From an uncultured Collinsella sp. (GTDB lineage: Bacteria > Actinomycetota > Coriobacteriia > Coriobacteriales > Coriobacteriaceae): a stretch of 8,637 nucleotides of DNA. Positions 1 to 5,907 of the stretch are shown in pieces (position 1 is the first letter of the stretch; every line of letters begins with the position of its first letter). A program made the position numbers and the translations under genes. The stretch spans positions 1-8,637 of the forward strand of contig URBA01000047.1 in NCBI GenBank assembly GCA_900545905.1, read 5' to 3'. Below the pieces are notes generated by a model. That model saw nothing but the letters and a program-made list of their open reading frames with translations. It was not told the origin of the DNA and searched no databases.

Positions 1-1001
1 GTGGTAGCCGACCCGCCGTGCATTTTTTGGAGTATTCTGCTTCCATCCGTGCGCGGGAAGGCTTCCGGTCTGTTCTCTAGCGGCGTTTGCGCCACAAATT
101 CTGACGATTTGTCCATTTTCGGGGTGTTTTTCGCGCTCGATACGTCCTCGGACGGCTCCATAAAGCCCAAATTGCCCTCGCGCCTGCAGAATACTCCGTT
201 TTTTGCACATCGGGTGGCACCCCACCCCAACATGCCATCGGAAAACAACGGTTCTCGGCGCCCCAAAGAAGCCATATCCGCCACTTCGCGAACGTGACCG
301 CCCTCGATCCGATACGCACGCGTCGCATATTCGAGCATCGGCCGCGGCTGGTGCGTTGCCACGACCACCGTGCAGCCCAACTCGCGGTTCACGCGAAACA
401 GCGCGTGCAGAAAATTCTTCTCGGCAACGGGATCCAGCTGAGACGTGGGTTCGTCGAGCAGCAGCACACGCGGGCGCAGTGCTAGAACGGCCGCCAGCGA
501 CAGCAGCTGCTTGCGACCACCCGAAAGCGTGTCGGTATCGCGGTGGAGCCAGTCCTCCAACCCAAAGAAATAGCTGGTCTCGGCAACACGGCGGCGCATC
601 TCATCGCGCGCTAGGCCCAGGTTTTCCAGGCCAAACGCCATCTCGTGCCACACGTTCTCGCACACAATCTGGTTCTCGGGATCCTGGAACACGTATCCCA
701 CGCGTTCCGCAGACGTGCGCACGTCCATGTCGGCAACGTTCTCGCCCAGCACACGCCGCTCGCCGGCAAGTTCGCCCGTCGGGGCGATCTCGGGCTTAAG
801 CAGCGACAGCAGCGTCGACTTACCCGACCCGGTACCACCAACCAACAGCGCAAACGCACCTTGGGGAACAGACCAGTCGAGCCCCTCGAGCACTGCAGCG
901 TCAGTCCCGGGATAGGCAAAGCTCAAACCCCGAACCTCAATCGCCGGCACATCCGAGCCGCACGCCACGCCCGACACCGAGCCCCTATCAAACCGAGCCA
1001 T
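1..1001 (-). CDS. ecfA: ECF transporter ATP-binding protein (EcfA/CbiO family), 3' end beyond window
   Basis: Reading the minus strand from ATG at 1001-999 gives an open frame of at least 333 codons with no stop before the window edge. It is a cytoplasmic ABC ATPase that powers an energy-coupling-factor importer. Visible motifs: Walker A GGTGSGKST (55-63), Q-loop VFQDPENQ (Q106), signature LSGGRKQ (159-165, K/R-rich variant of LSGGQ), Walker B VLLLDEPT (179-186), D-loop SQLD (187-190) and switch His217. The start codon overlaps the ecfT stop by one base (TGATG), so the two are translationally coupled. A single-domain EcfA usually ends near residue 270-290. Here the frame continues through residues 269-325, which coincide with the inverted-repeat segment 29-197 and use codons rare in the rest of the window (AAA, GTA, AGA, ATA, CTA). 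Either this is a linker to a second ABC domain outside the window, or the repeat removed the normal stop. The ATPase assignment is firm; the C-terminus is unknown. Confidence 0.9.
   Translation of the reverse strand, partial: MARFDRGSVSGVACGSDVPAIEVRGLSFAYPGTDAAVLEGLDWSVPQGAFALLVGGTGSGKSTLLSLLKPEIAPTGELAGERRVLGENVADMDVRTSAERVGYVFQDPENQIVCENVWHEMAFGLENLGLARDEMRRRVAETSYFFGLEDWLHRDTDTLSGGRKQLLSLAAVLALRPRVLLLDEPTSQLDPVAEKNFLHALFRVNRELGCTVVVATHQPRPMLEYATRAYRIEGGHVREVADMASLGRREPLFSDGMLGWGATRCAKNGVFCRREGNLGFMEPSEDVSSAKNTPKMDKSSEFVAQTPLENRPEAFPRTDGSRILQKMHGGSAT
29..197. repeat. 12-bp inverted repeat bounding a 169-bp insert-like segment in the ATPase frame
   Basis: GGAGTATTCTGC at 29-40 is the exact reverse complement of GCAGAATACTCC at 186-197. 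Each arm borders a run of six T on its outer side (23-28 and 199-204), with TGCA just beyond each run. The segment between is richer in A/T than flanking coding DNA and translates in the ecfA frame to a charged, low-hydrophobicity stretch with no recognisable domain. This looks like a short non-autonomous element or a REPIN-like repeat that stayed in frame. Copies elsewhere in the genome would settle it. Confidence 0.6.
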
Positions 1002-1918
1002 CAGCCAAACCTCTTCTCGTCAATCGCGCACAGCACGCAAGGCAGCACCATCCAGACAGCGTATACAACATAGCCCGGCCACGGCGCCGGCACCGAGAGC
1101 TGCGGGTAAAACGAATACTGCGTCGTGGCGGTCCATGCCACCGCAACCGTGGCAGCACCAAACAACGCAAGCCCCACCAGCGCAGCAACATCGCTGCGCC
1201 TCAAACGATACCGAGCGTACGTCGTGCGGCGCGCGGCCGCGCCCCATCCGCGCGAGCGCATGGCGTCCGCACGCTCAAGCGAATCCTCCATGCCCCAACC
1301 CATCAGCACGCTCGACGCCCGCAGGCGCGATCGCACGGGATCGGTGGGCGCGCGGCCCGGCACATCAATCGCATCCTGCACCGCCAGCACCGTACGACCG
1401 CGGCGTAAAAACTGCGGGATAAGCCTCATGCACATCGAGATCATGAGCGCAATCACCGGTGCGGCATTGCCCAGCAGCGCGAGCACCTTGTCGTATTCGA
1501 GCATCGACGCCGCGGCCTCAAACCACAGCACGCTCGCTACAAACAGCCCGCCCATGCACAGGCCGTATACCATGCTTTCCAGATACACCGCGCGCATGCC
1601 AATACGGAACAGCTCCGTCGAGCCCGAGGCGCTAAACAGCGGATTGACCAGCGCGATAATCAAAATCACCGGCAGCTGCCAGCGCAACGCGCCCAGCGTG
1701 CGGGCAGCACCGCGGGTCGCGAATCCGTACGCCAGTCCGCCTGCGAGCGACAGCGCAATCAGCACCGGCTGCATCGAGAACATGGTAAGCCCCAGCGTCA
1801 GCACTATATAGAGTGCCGGCACCGCCGGATGCGACATCGAGAATGCCGCCACGGGCTCGGCGCCCGAACCCTCTCGCATGTTGTCCATAGGCACCCCGCT
1901 CTCCCGCCAAATCATCAA
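1001..1918 (-). CDS. ecfT: ECF transporter transmembrane component EcfT (CbiQ family)
   Basis: Integral membrane protein that couples the ATPases to a substrate-binding S component in ECF vitamin/metal importers. From the TTG at 1918 it is 305 aa. Hydrophobic segments lie at about 34-48, 50-66, 83-98, 113-131, 147-163, 244-262 and 281-299. The N-terminal SHPAVPALY segment (29-37) and NPLF (92-95) resemble the clostridial/actinobacterial EcfT group, and the coupling-helix motif RADAMRSRGWG (217-227 region) matches the conserved Ala-Arg-Gly-type motif that contacts the ATPases. Start choice is uncertain: TTG at 1918 is followed directly by ATG (1915), and neither has a clear Shine-Dalgarno. ATG at 1888 (MDNM) or 1879 would still leave the family core intact. 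The frame stays open upstream to 2008 (separate entry). The stop overlaps the ecfA start, giving an ecfT-ecfA operon. No S component is present, so the substrate cannot be named. Confidence 0.85.
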   Translation of the reverse strand: MMIWRESGVPMDNMREGSGAEPVAAFSMSHPAVPALYIVLTLGLTMFSMQPVLIALSLAGGLAYGFATRGAARTLGALRWQLPVILIIALVNPLFSASGSTELFRIGMRAVYLESMVYGLCMGGLFVASVLWFEAAASMLEYDKVLALLGNAAPVIALMISMCMRLIPQFLRRGRTVLAVQDAIDVPGRAPTDPVRSRLRASSVLMGWGMEDSLERADAMRSRGWGAAARRTTYARYRLRRSDVAALVGLALFGAATVAVAWTATTQYSFYPQLSVPAPWPGYVVYAVWMVLPCVLCAIDEKRFG

Positions 1919-2015
1919 CGCCGAAGCGCTGCCGACACCGCCCGCAAGCAGCGCAAACGCCGCGCCGGCAGCCCAAACCTCGGCCGTGGCGCGCCAATCG
2001 CTACGCGCTCATCAT
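1919..2015 (-). other. In-frame hydrophobic coding-like segment upstream of ecfT, lacking a start
   Basis: The ecfT frame continues upstream for 30 codons (2008-1919) without a stop and without ATG, GTG or TTG. It reads ARSDW..., then a membrane-helix-like stretch containing AAGAAFALLAGGVG, then runs into ecfT. Just upstream, ATGATG (2015-2010), preceded by GCAGG, opens a different frame that stops after AGC GCG TAG. Two more bases in the GCGCG run at 2008-2004 would join that start to the hydrophobic segment and ecfT. This may be a 2-nt slippage that removed the N-terminus, or the remnant of the 3' end of an upstream membrane protein fused to ecfT. It is also possible that the similarity to coding DNA is a GC-content effect. 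Confidence 0.4.
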
Positions 2016-2065
2016 ATGCCTGCGGTATCATATTGCGCCGTGTATCGTTTCCAAACACACGTCTC

Positions 2066-2083
2066 TATAACGTAACAGGAGAT
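2066..2083 (+). promoter_or_regulatory. glmU -10-like box and ribosome binding site
   Basis: TATAAC at 2066-2071 is a plausible -10 hexamer. No good -35 is seen 16-18 bp upstream. AGGAG at 2077-2081 lies 5 nt before the glmU ATG and is a clear Shine-Dalgarno. If the -10 is real, the leader is very short. The 1919-2086 interval also has to hold the divergent promoter of the ECF genes, for which no convincing hexamers are seen. Confidence 0.35.
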
Positions 2084-2086
2084 CAC

Positions 2087-3495
2087 ATGGACGCAACCGC
2101 AATTATCCTCGCTGCCGGCGAGGGCACCCGCATGAAGTCGAACCACTGCAAGGTTTCGCACAAGATCCTAGGCAAGCCCATGGTTCAGTGGATCGTCGAC
2201 GCCACCATCAAGGCCGGCTGCAGCCGCGTCGTGGTCGTCATCGGCAGCCACGCCGACGAGATGCGCGCCCTCATCGTGCCTACGACAACAGCGCCACCAA
2301 GGTCGAGTGCGTTGAGCAGACCGAGCGCCTGGGCACCGGTCACGCCGTGAAGGTCGCGCTCGAGGCCTGCGGCATCACGCAAGGCCCCGTCGTCGTGCTC
2401 AACGGCGACCTGCCGCTCATCACCGCCGACACCGTCGCCAAGTTCGCGCAGACCGTCGCCACCGGCGAGCTCGCCTGCACCGTCATGACCATGACCCCGC
2501 CCGACCCCTTCGGCTACGGCCGCATCAAGCTGGGTGCCGACGGCCAGATCGAACGCATCATCGAGCAGAAGGACTGCACACCCGAGCAGGCCGCCACGCT
2601 GCTCGAGTGCAACGCCGGCTGCTACGCCTTCGACGGCGCGCAGCTCGCCGCGCACATTGACGAGATCGGCAACGACAACGCGCAGTCCGAGTACTATCTG
2701 CCCGACATGCTCGAGATCCTCAAGGGCCACGGCCAGGCAGTCTCCATCTTCCACTGCGATGACTACCGCGACGGCCTGGGCGTCAACAGCCGCATCCAGC
2801 TCGCGCAGCTCACCGCCATCGCGCGCGACCGCATCAACGAGCACTGGATGGCCGAGGGCGTTACCTTCATCGACCCCACGCAGGCCTGGATCGGCCCCGA
2901 CGCCACCATCGGCCGCGACACCGTCGTGTGGCCGCAGACGCACCTGATCGGCCACGTCACCGTGGGCGAGGAGTGCCAGCTCGGCCCCAACAGCCGTCTC
3001 ACCGACACCACCGTCGGCAGCGGCTGCATCATCGATGAGACCATCGCCATCGAGGCCGTCATCGAGAACGGCGTCGACTGCGGCCCGCGCGCCTACCTGC
3101 GCCCGGGTACCCACATGCTCGACGGCTCCAAGGCCGGCACGCACGTGGAGATCAAGAAGTCCACGATCGGCGAGGGCTCCAAGGTGCCGCACCTGTCCTA
3201 CATCGGCGACACGACCATGGGCTCCGGCGTCAACGTGGGCGCCGGCTCCATCACCTGCAACTACGACGGCGTACACAAGCACAAAACCGTCATCGGCAAG
3301 GATGCCTTCATCGGTTCCGATACCATGATGGTCGCGCCCGCCCAGATTGGCGACGGCGCGCTCGTGGCCGCCGGCTCCGTCATCACTGAGCCGGTCCCGG
3401 CAGACGCACTCGGTCTGGGCCGCGCCCGTCAGGTAAATATTGAGGGCTGGGCCGCCGATTATCGCCGCCGCCTGCACGAGGACGACGAGGTATAA
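2087..3495 (+). CDS. glmU: Bifunctional GlcN-1-P acetyltransferase / GlcNAc-1-P uridyltransferase GlmU, with internal frameshift
   Basis: Makes UDP-N-acetylglucosamine, the cytoplasmic precursor of peptidoglycan, in two steps. ATG at 2087 follows AGGAG. The first 63 codons give the nucleotidyltransferase start (LAAGEGTRM, 8-16). The frame then breaks near 2276 and resumes one frame over at GCC 2278. With one base restored the protein is 469 aa (E. coli GlmU is 456). In repaired numbering: QTERLGTGHAV (78-88) and NGD (106-108, metal-binding Asp) of the uridyltransferase domain; SEYYLPDM before the linker; then a left-handed beta-helix with isoleucine-patch hexapeptides. The acetyltransferase site shows R339, the KK pair at 357-358, H369 and Y372 in PHLSY, and CNYDG (391-395). 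Everything expected is present on both sides of the break, so the gene is otherwise intact. As annotated it would be called a pseudogene or a truncated protein. An essential gene broken by one base suggests a sequence error. Confidence 0.93.
2273..2280 (+). other. One-base frameshift in glmU
   Basis: Upstream codons read ATG CGC GCC CTC ATC (to 2275); the correct downstream frame begins GCC TAC GAC AAC at 2278. Only the two bases G2276 and T2277 lie between, where three are needed. Restoring one G (ATC GGT GCC) gives L-I-G-A-Y-D-N, a natural GlmU sequence. Without it, the first frame ends at the TGA at 2348-2350 after 87 codons. No slippery heptamer or downstream structure typical of programmed shifting is apparent. 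Confidence 0.9.
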
Positions 3496-3510
3496 CGTTT
3501 TACCAAGCAC

Positions 3511-3544
3511 AAAAGGAGCTGCTCCATGGGGGCGGCTCCTTTTT
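3511..3544 (+). terminator. Intrinsic terminator after glmU
   Basis: AAAAGGAGCTGC (3511-3522) pairs with GCGGCTCCTTTT (3532-3543) through a 12-bp stem with one G-T wobble and a 9-nt loop, ending in a five-T run at 3540-3544. It begins 15 bases after the glmU stop. It separates glmU from prs, so prs probably has its own promoter. The A-run on the left arm could let it also work in the reverse direction. Confidence 0.85.
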
Positions 3545-3635
3545 CTATCGTGACCTGCGCAACCGGATGAGTGGTCGGTTCGTGTCCGTTGGCGGTAAAG
3601 ACGTTATCAGGACCCGATAAACCCCGCCGCGCGGT

Positions 3636-3641
3636 TACAAT
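3636..3641 (+). promoter_or_regulatory. Candidate -10 box for prs
   Basis: TACAAT at 3636-3641 is a near-consensus -10 located 46 bases before the prs start. The -35 region at the right distance (about 3612-3618) is not consensus-like, so this is weak. Position between the glmU terminator and prs is what supports it. Confidence 0.35.
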
Positions 3642-3687
3642 GCAACAAGGCATCTATATGGCATTCGATGTATAAAGGAGAAGGGTA

Positions 3688-4674
3688 ATGCCGATTAATG
3701 ATCCCGAGAAGTCGGAGAATATGCGCAAGTCCATCCGCGTGTATTCCGGTTCCTCCAACCGTCCCCTCGCTCAGAAGATCGCTGAGTTCCTTGGGGTCGA
3801 GCTTTCGGGCCTTACGCTAAAGCAGTTCGCCAACGGTGAGATTTACGCCCGCTACGACGAGACCGTCCGCGGCGCCGACGTCTTCCTGATTCAGTCCGTG
3901 GCCGGCGGCAACGTCAACGACATGCTCATGGAGCTGCTCATCGCCACCGACGCTGCCAAGCGCGCATCCGCCCGCTCCATCACCGCCGTTATCACCCACT
4001 ACGGCTATGCCCGCCAGGACCGCAAGGCCGGCCCGCGCGAGCCCATCACCGCCCGCCTCGTCGCCAACCTGCTCGAGCGCGCCGGCGTCAACCGCATCAT
4101 CACCCTCGACCTGCACCAGGGCCAGATCCAGGGCTTCTTCGATATCCCGGTTAACCACCTGTCCGCACTGCCGCTATTTGGCCAGTACTACAACGACATG
4201 CACTTCGACACCGACAACCTGGTTGTCGTCTCCCCCGACGTGGGTCGCGCCAAGGCCGCCAAGAAGCTGTCCGACATGCTCGGCTGCGACCTGGCCATCG
4301 CCCACAAGGGCCGTCCGCGCCACAACGCCGCCGAGGTCATGGGCATCATCGGTGACATCAAGGGCAAGACCTGCATCATCAACGACGACATGATCGACAC
4401 TGCTGGCACCCTGTGCGCCAACGTCAAGGAGCTCAAGGCTATGGGCGCCGGCGACATCTACGTCTGCGCCACCCACGGCATCTTCTCCGGTCCGGCCATC
4501 GAGCGCCTGAACGATGCCCCCATCGTCGAGTGCGTCGTCACCGACGCCATCCCCGTCGAGGTCGGCGGCAAGATCAAGACTATCTCGGTCGCCGAGGAGT
4601 TCGCTCAGGCCATCTCCGCCGTTTACCACGAGGAGCCCGTCTCCACGCTCGTCGGCGGCGACTTCGCGCTGTAG
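3688..4674 (+). CDS. prs: Ribose-phosphate pyrophosphokinase (PRPP synthetase)
   Basis: Transfers pyrophosphate from ATP to ribose 5-phosphate, giving PRPP for purine, pyrimidine, histidine, tryptophan and NAD synthesis; cytoplasmic and normally hexameric. At 328 aa it is slightly longer than the usual 310-320, from an N-terminal tail before RVYSGSSN. Class I motifs are all present: FANGEIYARYDE (47-58), ARQDRKAGPREPI (108-120, flexible catalytic loop), metal-binding His143 in DLHQGQIQGFFDIPV (141-155), and the PRPP-binding loop DDMIDTAGT (233-241). ATG 3688 is chosen because AAAGGAGAAGG lies just upstream. An alternative ATG at residue 12 (3721) would give a more typical length but has no comparable ribosome binding site. 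It lies between glmU and pth, a gene order common in Gram-positive bacteria. No frameshift or missing key residue is seen. Confidence 0.96.
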   Translation: MPINDPEKSENMRKSIRVYSGSSNRPLAQKIAEFLGVELSGLTLKQFANGEIYARYDETVRGADVFLIQSVAGGNVNDMLMELLIATDAAKRASARSITAVITHYGYARQDRKAGPREPITARLVANLLERAGVNRIITLDLHQGQIQGFFDIPVNHLSALPLFGQYYNDMHFDTDNLVVVSPDVGRAKAAKKLSDMLGCDLAIAHKGRPRHNAAEVMGIIGDIKGKTCIINDDMIDTAGTLCANVKELKAMGAGDIYVCATHGIFSGPAIERLNDAPIVECVVTDAIPVEVGGKIKTISVAEEFAQAISAVYHEEPVSTLVGGDFAL

Positions 4675-4697
4675 TCGCTCGACCCTCGCATCCCTCC

Positions 4698-4802
4698 GGA
4701 AGCCCCGGACACGCCTGCGGGGTTATCACGCGAACGTCCTCGCCGCTTTGCGGCTGCGGGATGTTCGCTTTGATAACCCCTCCCGGCGTGTCCGGGGCTT
4801 CC
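4698..4802. repeat. 105-bp near-perfect palindrome after prs
   Basis: The outer arms, 4698-4715 and 4785-4802, are 18-bp exact inverted repeats (GGAAGCCCCGGACACGCC and its complement). Inside, GGGGTTATCA (4719-4728) pairs with TGATAACCCC (4771-4780), GCGAAC (4730-4735) with GTTCGC (4763-4768), and GCCGC (4742-4746) with GCGGC (4750-4754) round a TTT loop. Together they form a long stem with small internal loops. It starts 23 bases after the prs stop and is not followed by a T-run, so it is not a standard terminator, though it could still stop or stabilise transcripts. The layered structure looks like a mobile palindromic unit. Confidence 0.85.
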
Positions 4803-4916
4803 TGCTGTCTCGGGGCAGCTGTTTTCTGAAATGACTTTGCTGCAACCTTTCCTCGCCTTCGGCGGGCGTGGTAGCCTTTGTCGTTGATTGAACTTTTGTG
4901 TAACGAAAGGATGAAC

Positions 4917-5546
4917 ATGGCAGCTGCACAGCCGCTTAAGATTCGCATGGTTGCCGGACTTGGCAACCCTGGCGATGAGTATGCCGAGACCCGCCACAAC
5001 GCCGGTTTTAAGGCGATCGACGAGCTGGCCCGTCAGGCCGGCGTCACGTACTGGAAAAACCAAGCAGGCGCCGAGGTCGCGCTCATCAATATCAACGATG
5101 CCGAGGAAGAGGGCGGCAAGCGCCAGATCGTGCTGGTCAAGCCGCAGTCGTACATGAATACCTCGGGTGGCCCCATCTCCAAGCTTTGCCGCGAATACAA
5201 AATCAAGGCCGAGGAGCTACTCGTAATCCACGACGAGCTCGATATTCCCGCCGGCGACGTGCGTGTTAAGGTGGGCGGCGGCCATGCTGGCCATAACGGC
5301 CTGCGCTCCATCATCGACAAGATGGGCAGCCGCGACTTTAGCCGTATCCGCACCGGCATCGGCAACCCTCCCGGCAAGATGGCCGTGGCAGACTACGTGC
5401 TCAAGCAGCTGCGCGCCCGCGAAGCCGAGGATTTCCAGGACACCTGCGCCCGCGCCGCAGATGCCGCCGGTCTGGCCATCGTCCACGGCGTAATCTACGC
5501 CCGCGATCACGTAAACGGCGCCGCTTCCGCCAACGGGAAGCACTAA
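4917..5546 (+). CDS. pth: Peptidyl-tRNA hydrolase
   Basis: Cleaves peptidyl-tRNA released by stalled or drop-off ribosomes, recycling tRNA; cytoplasmic monomer. The start is set at ATG 4917 because GAAAGG (4905-4910) is 6 nt upstream of it and directly abuts the earlier ATG at 4911; a TTG at 4878 is also open but unsupported. The 209-aa protein is a little longer than the usual 185-200 because of a short tail at each end. Family residues are in place: GLGNPGDEY (14-22), catalytic His27 in TRHNAG (25-30), SYMNTSGG (78-85, N81), HDELD (105-109, D106 orienting the His), and GHNGLRS (125-131, N127). Upstream is the prs palindrome; the stop is only 12 bases from the repeat element at 5559. No clear promoter hexamer pair is visible in 4803-4900, so expression from the prs transcript remains possible. 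Confidence 0.95.
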   Translation: MAAAQPLKIRMVAGLGNPGDEYAETRHNAGFKAIDELARQAGVTYWKNQAGAEVALININDAEEEGGKRQIVLVKPQSYMNTSGGPISKLCREYKIKAEELLVIHDELDIPAGDVRVKVGGGHAGHNGLRSIIDKMGSRDFSRIRTGIGNPPGKMAVADYVLKQLRAREAEDFQDTCARAADAAGLAIVHGVIYARDHVNGAASANGKH

Positions 5547-5558
5547 AACCTACCATTT

Positions 5559-5736
5559 AGGGACAGGTTTATTTTGGCAGCTTTTATCTGCGGAAACGCC
5601 GCAGTCGATACATCGCAATAAACATGCTGCCACCATACATGCATAACGCCCCAAAGGGGGCCGGCCTCAACGAAGCGCGAGGCCGGCCCCCTTTGCCGTT
5701 TTGCCTGATAAAACCGACCAAAATAAACCTGTCCCT
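5559..5736. repeat. 178-bp element bounded by 19-bp inverted repeats
   Basis: AGGGACAGGTTTATTTTGG (5559-5577) is the exact reverse complement of 5718-5736. Between the arms lie a small hairpin, CTGCGG (5588-5593) with CCGCAG (5599-5604), and a strong GC-rich hairpin (separate entry). There is no open reading frame of note. From memory, a close relative of this arm sequence (AAAATAAAC-GTGTCCC type) occurs near REP-associated Y1 transposase genes in many bacteria. That would make this a non-autonomous element mobilised in trans, but this link is recall and not tested. Confidence 0.8.
5652..5700 (+). terminator. Strong hairpin, likely terminator for pth
   Basis: A 17-bp perfect stem (5652-5668 with 5679-5695, core GGGGGCCGGCCTC) encloses a 10-nt loop and is followed by CCGTTTT. 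The stem is far more stable than needed, but the T-run is short and offset. It sits about 105 bases after the pth stop, inside the inverted-repeat element, so a mobile element may be supplying the terminator. Confidence 0.65.
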
Positions 5737-5737
5737 T

Positions 5738-5767
5738 TTTGGCAGGTCACTTTTCCCGCCTGCCAAA
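5738..5767. repeat. Short hairpin flanking the 19-bp repeat
   Basis: TTTGGCAGG (5738-5746) and CCTGCCAAA (5759-5767) form a 9-bp stem with a 12-nt loop. It starts one base after the right arm of the 5559-5736 element. TTTTGGCAG also follows the left arm directly (5573-5580), so the TTGGCAG motif is probably part of the element's end. Confidence 0.5.
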
Positions 5768-5796
5768 GATACACGTAAGCGACATTGCCATGAGGG

Positions 5797-5802
5797 TATA
5801 AT
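5797..5802 (+). promoter_or_regulatory. Consensus -10 box for nfnAB
   Basis: TATAAT at 5797-5802 is a perfect -10 hexamer. The expected -35 window (5773-5780) has no good match to TTGACA, so an activator or a weak -35 is implied. Transcription would start near 5808-5810, leaving a leader of about 100 bases before the nfnA start at 5908. No Rex-type operator is recognisable nearby. Confidence 0.6.
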
Positions 5803-5806
5803 TTGC

Positions 5807-5846
5807 ACCGTATGTCTGCACAACGCCTGTGCGCGTACGGTTTTAT
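5807..5846 (+). promoter_or_regulatory. Hairpin at the 5' end of the nfnAB leader, possible attenuator
   Basis: ACCGTA (5807-5812) pairs with TACGGT (5836-5841), and inside it GCACA (5818-5822) pairs with TGTGC (5828-5832). The structure is followed by TTTTAT (5841-5846). It lies where the transcript would begin. It could be an attenuator or a 5' stabilising hairpin. No alternative antiterminator pairing was identified. Confidence 0.35.
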
Positions 5847-5907
5847 TCGGGCTACCGTCCATTTCCGTGGAGGCACGGTTCGGCGGCCCTAACAAGAGAG
5901 GGGTTCT

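Noticed and set aside
203..799. 198-codon plus-strand open frame over ecfA
   Set aside because: It is a shadow of the ATPase gene: Arg/Pro/Ser-rich, no domain, and it overlaps perfect ABC motifs on the other strand.
2276..2277. Programmed ribosomal frameshift in glmU
   Set aside because: No slippery heptamer or stimulatory structure is visible, GlmU is not known to use one, and a simple one-G deletion explains it.
2185..3510. 441-codon open frame on the minus strand opposite glmU
   Set aside because: It is the mirror of glmU codons with G/C third positions, is rich in V, G, A and D repeats typical of antisense frames, and has no recognisable domain.
4580..5063. Minus-strand frames across the prs-pth gap
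   Set aside because: They read through the palindrome and parts of prs and pth; the composition is Arg/Pro-rich and no start with a ribosome site is seen.
5781..5802. Rex operator at the nfnAB promoter
   Set aside because: No TTGTGA-N6-TCACAA-like dyad is present around the -10 box.
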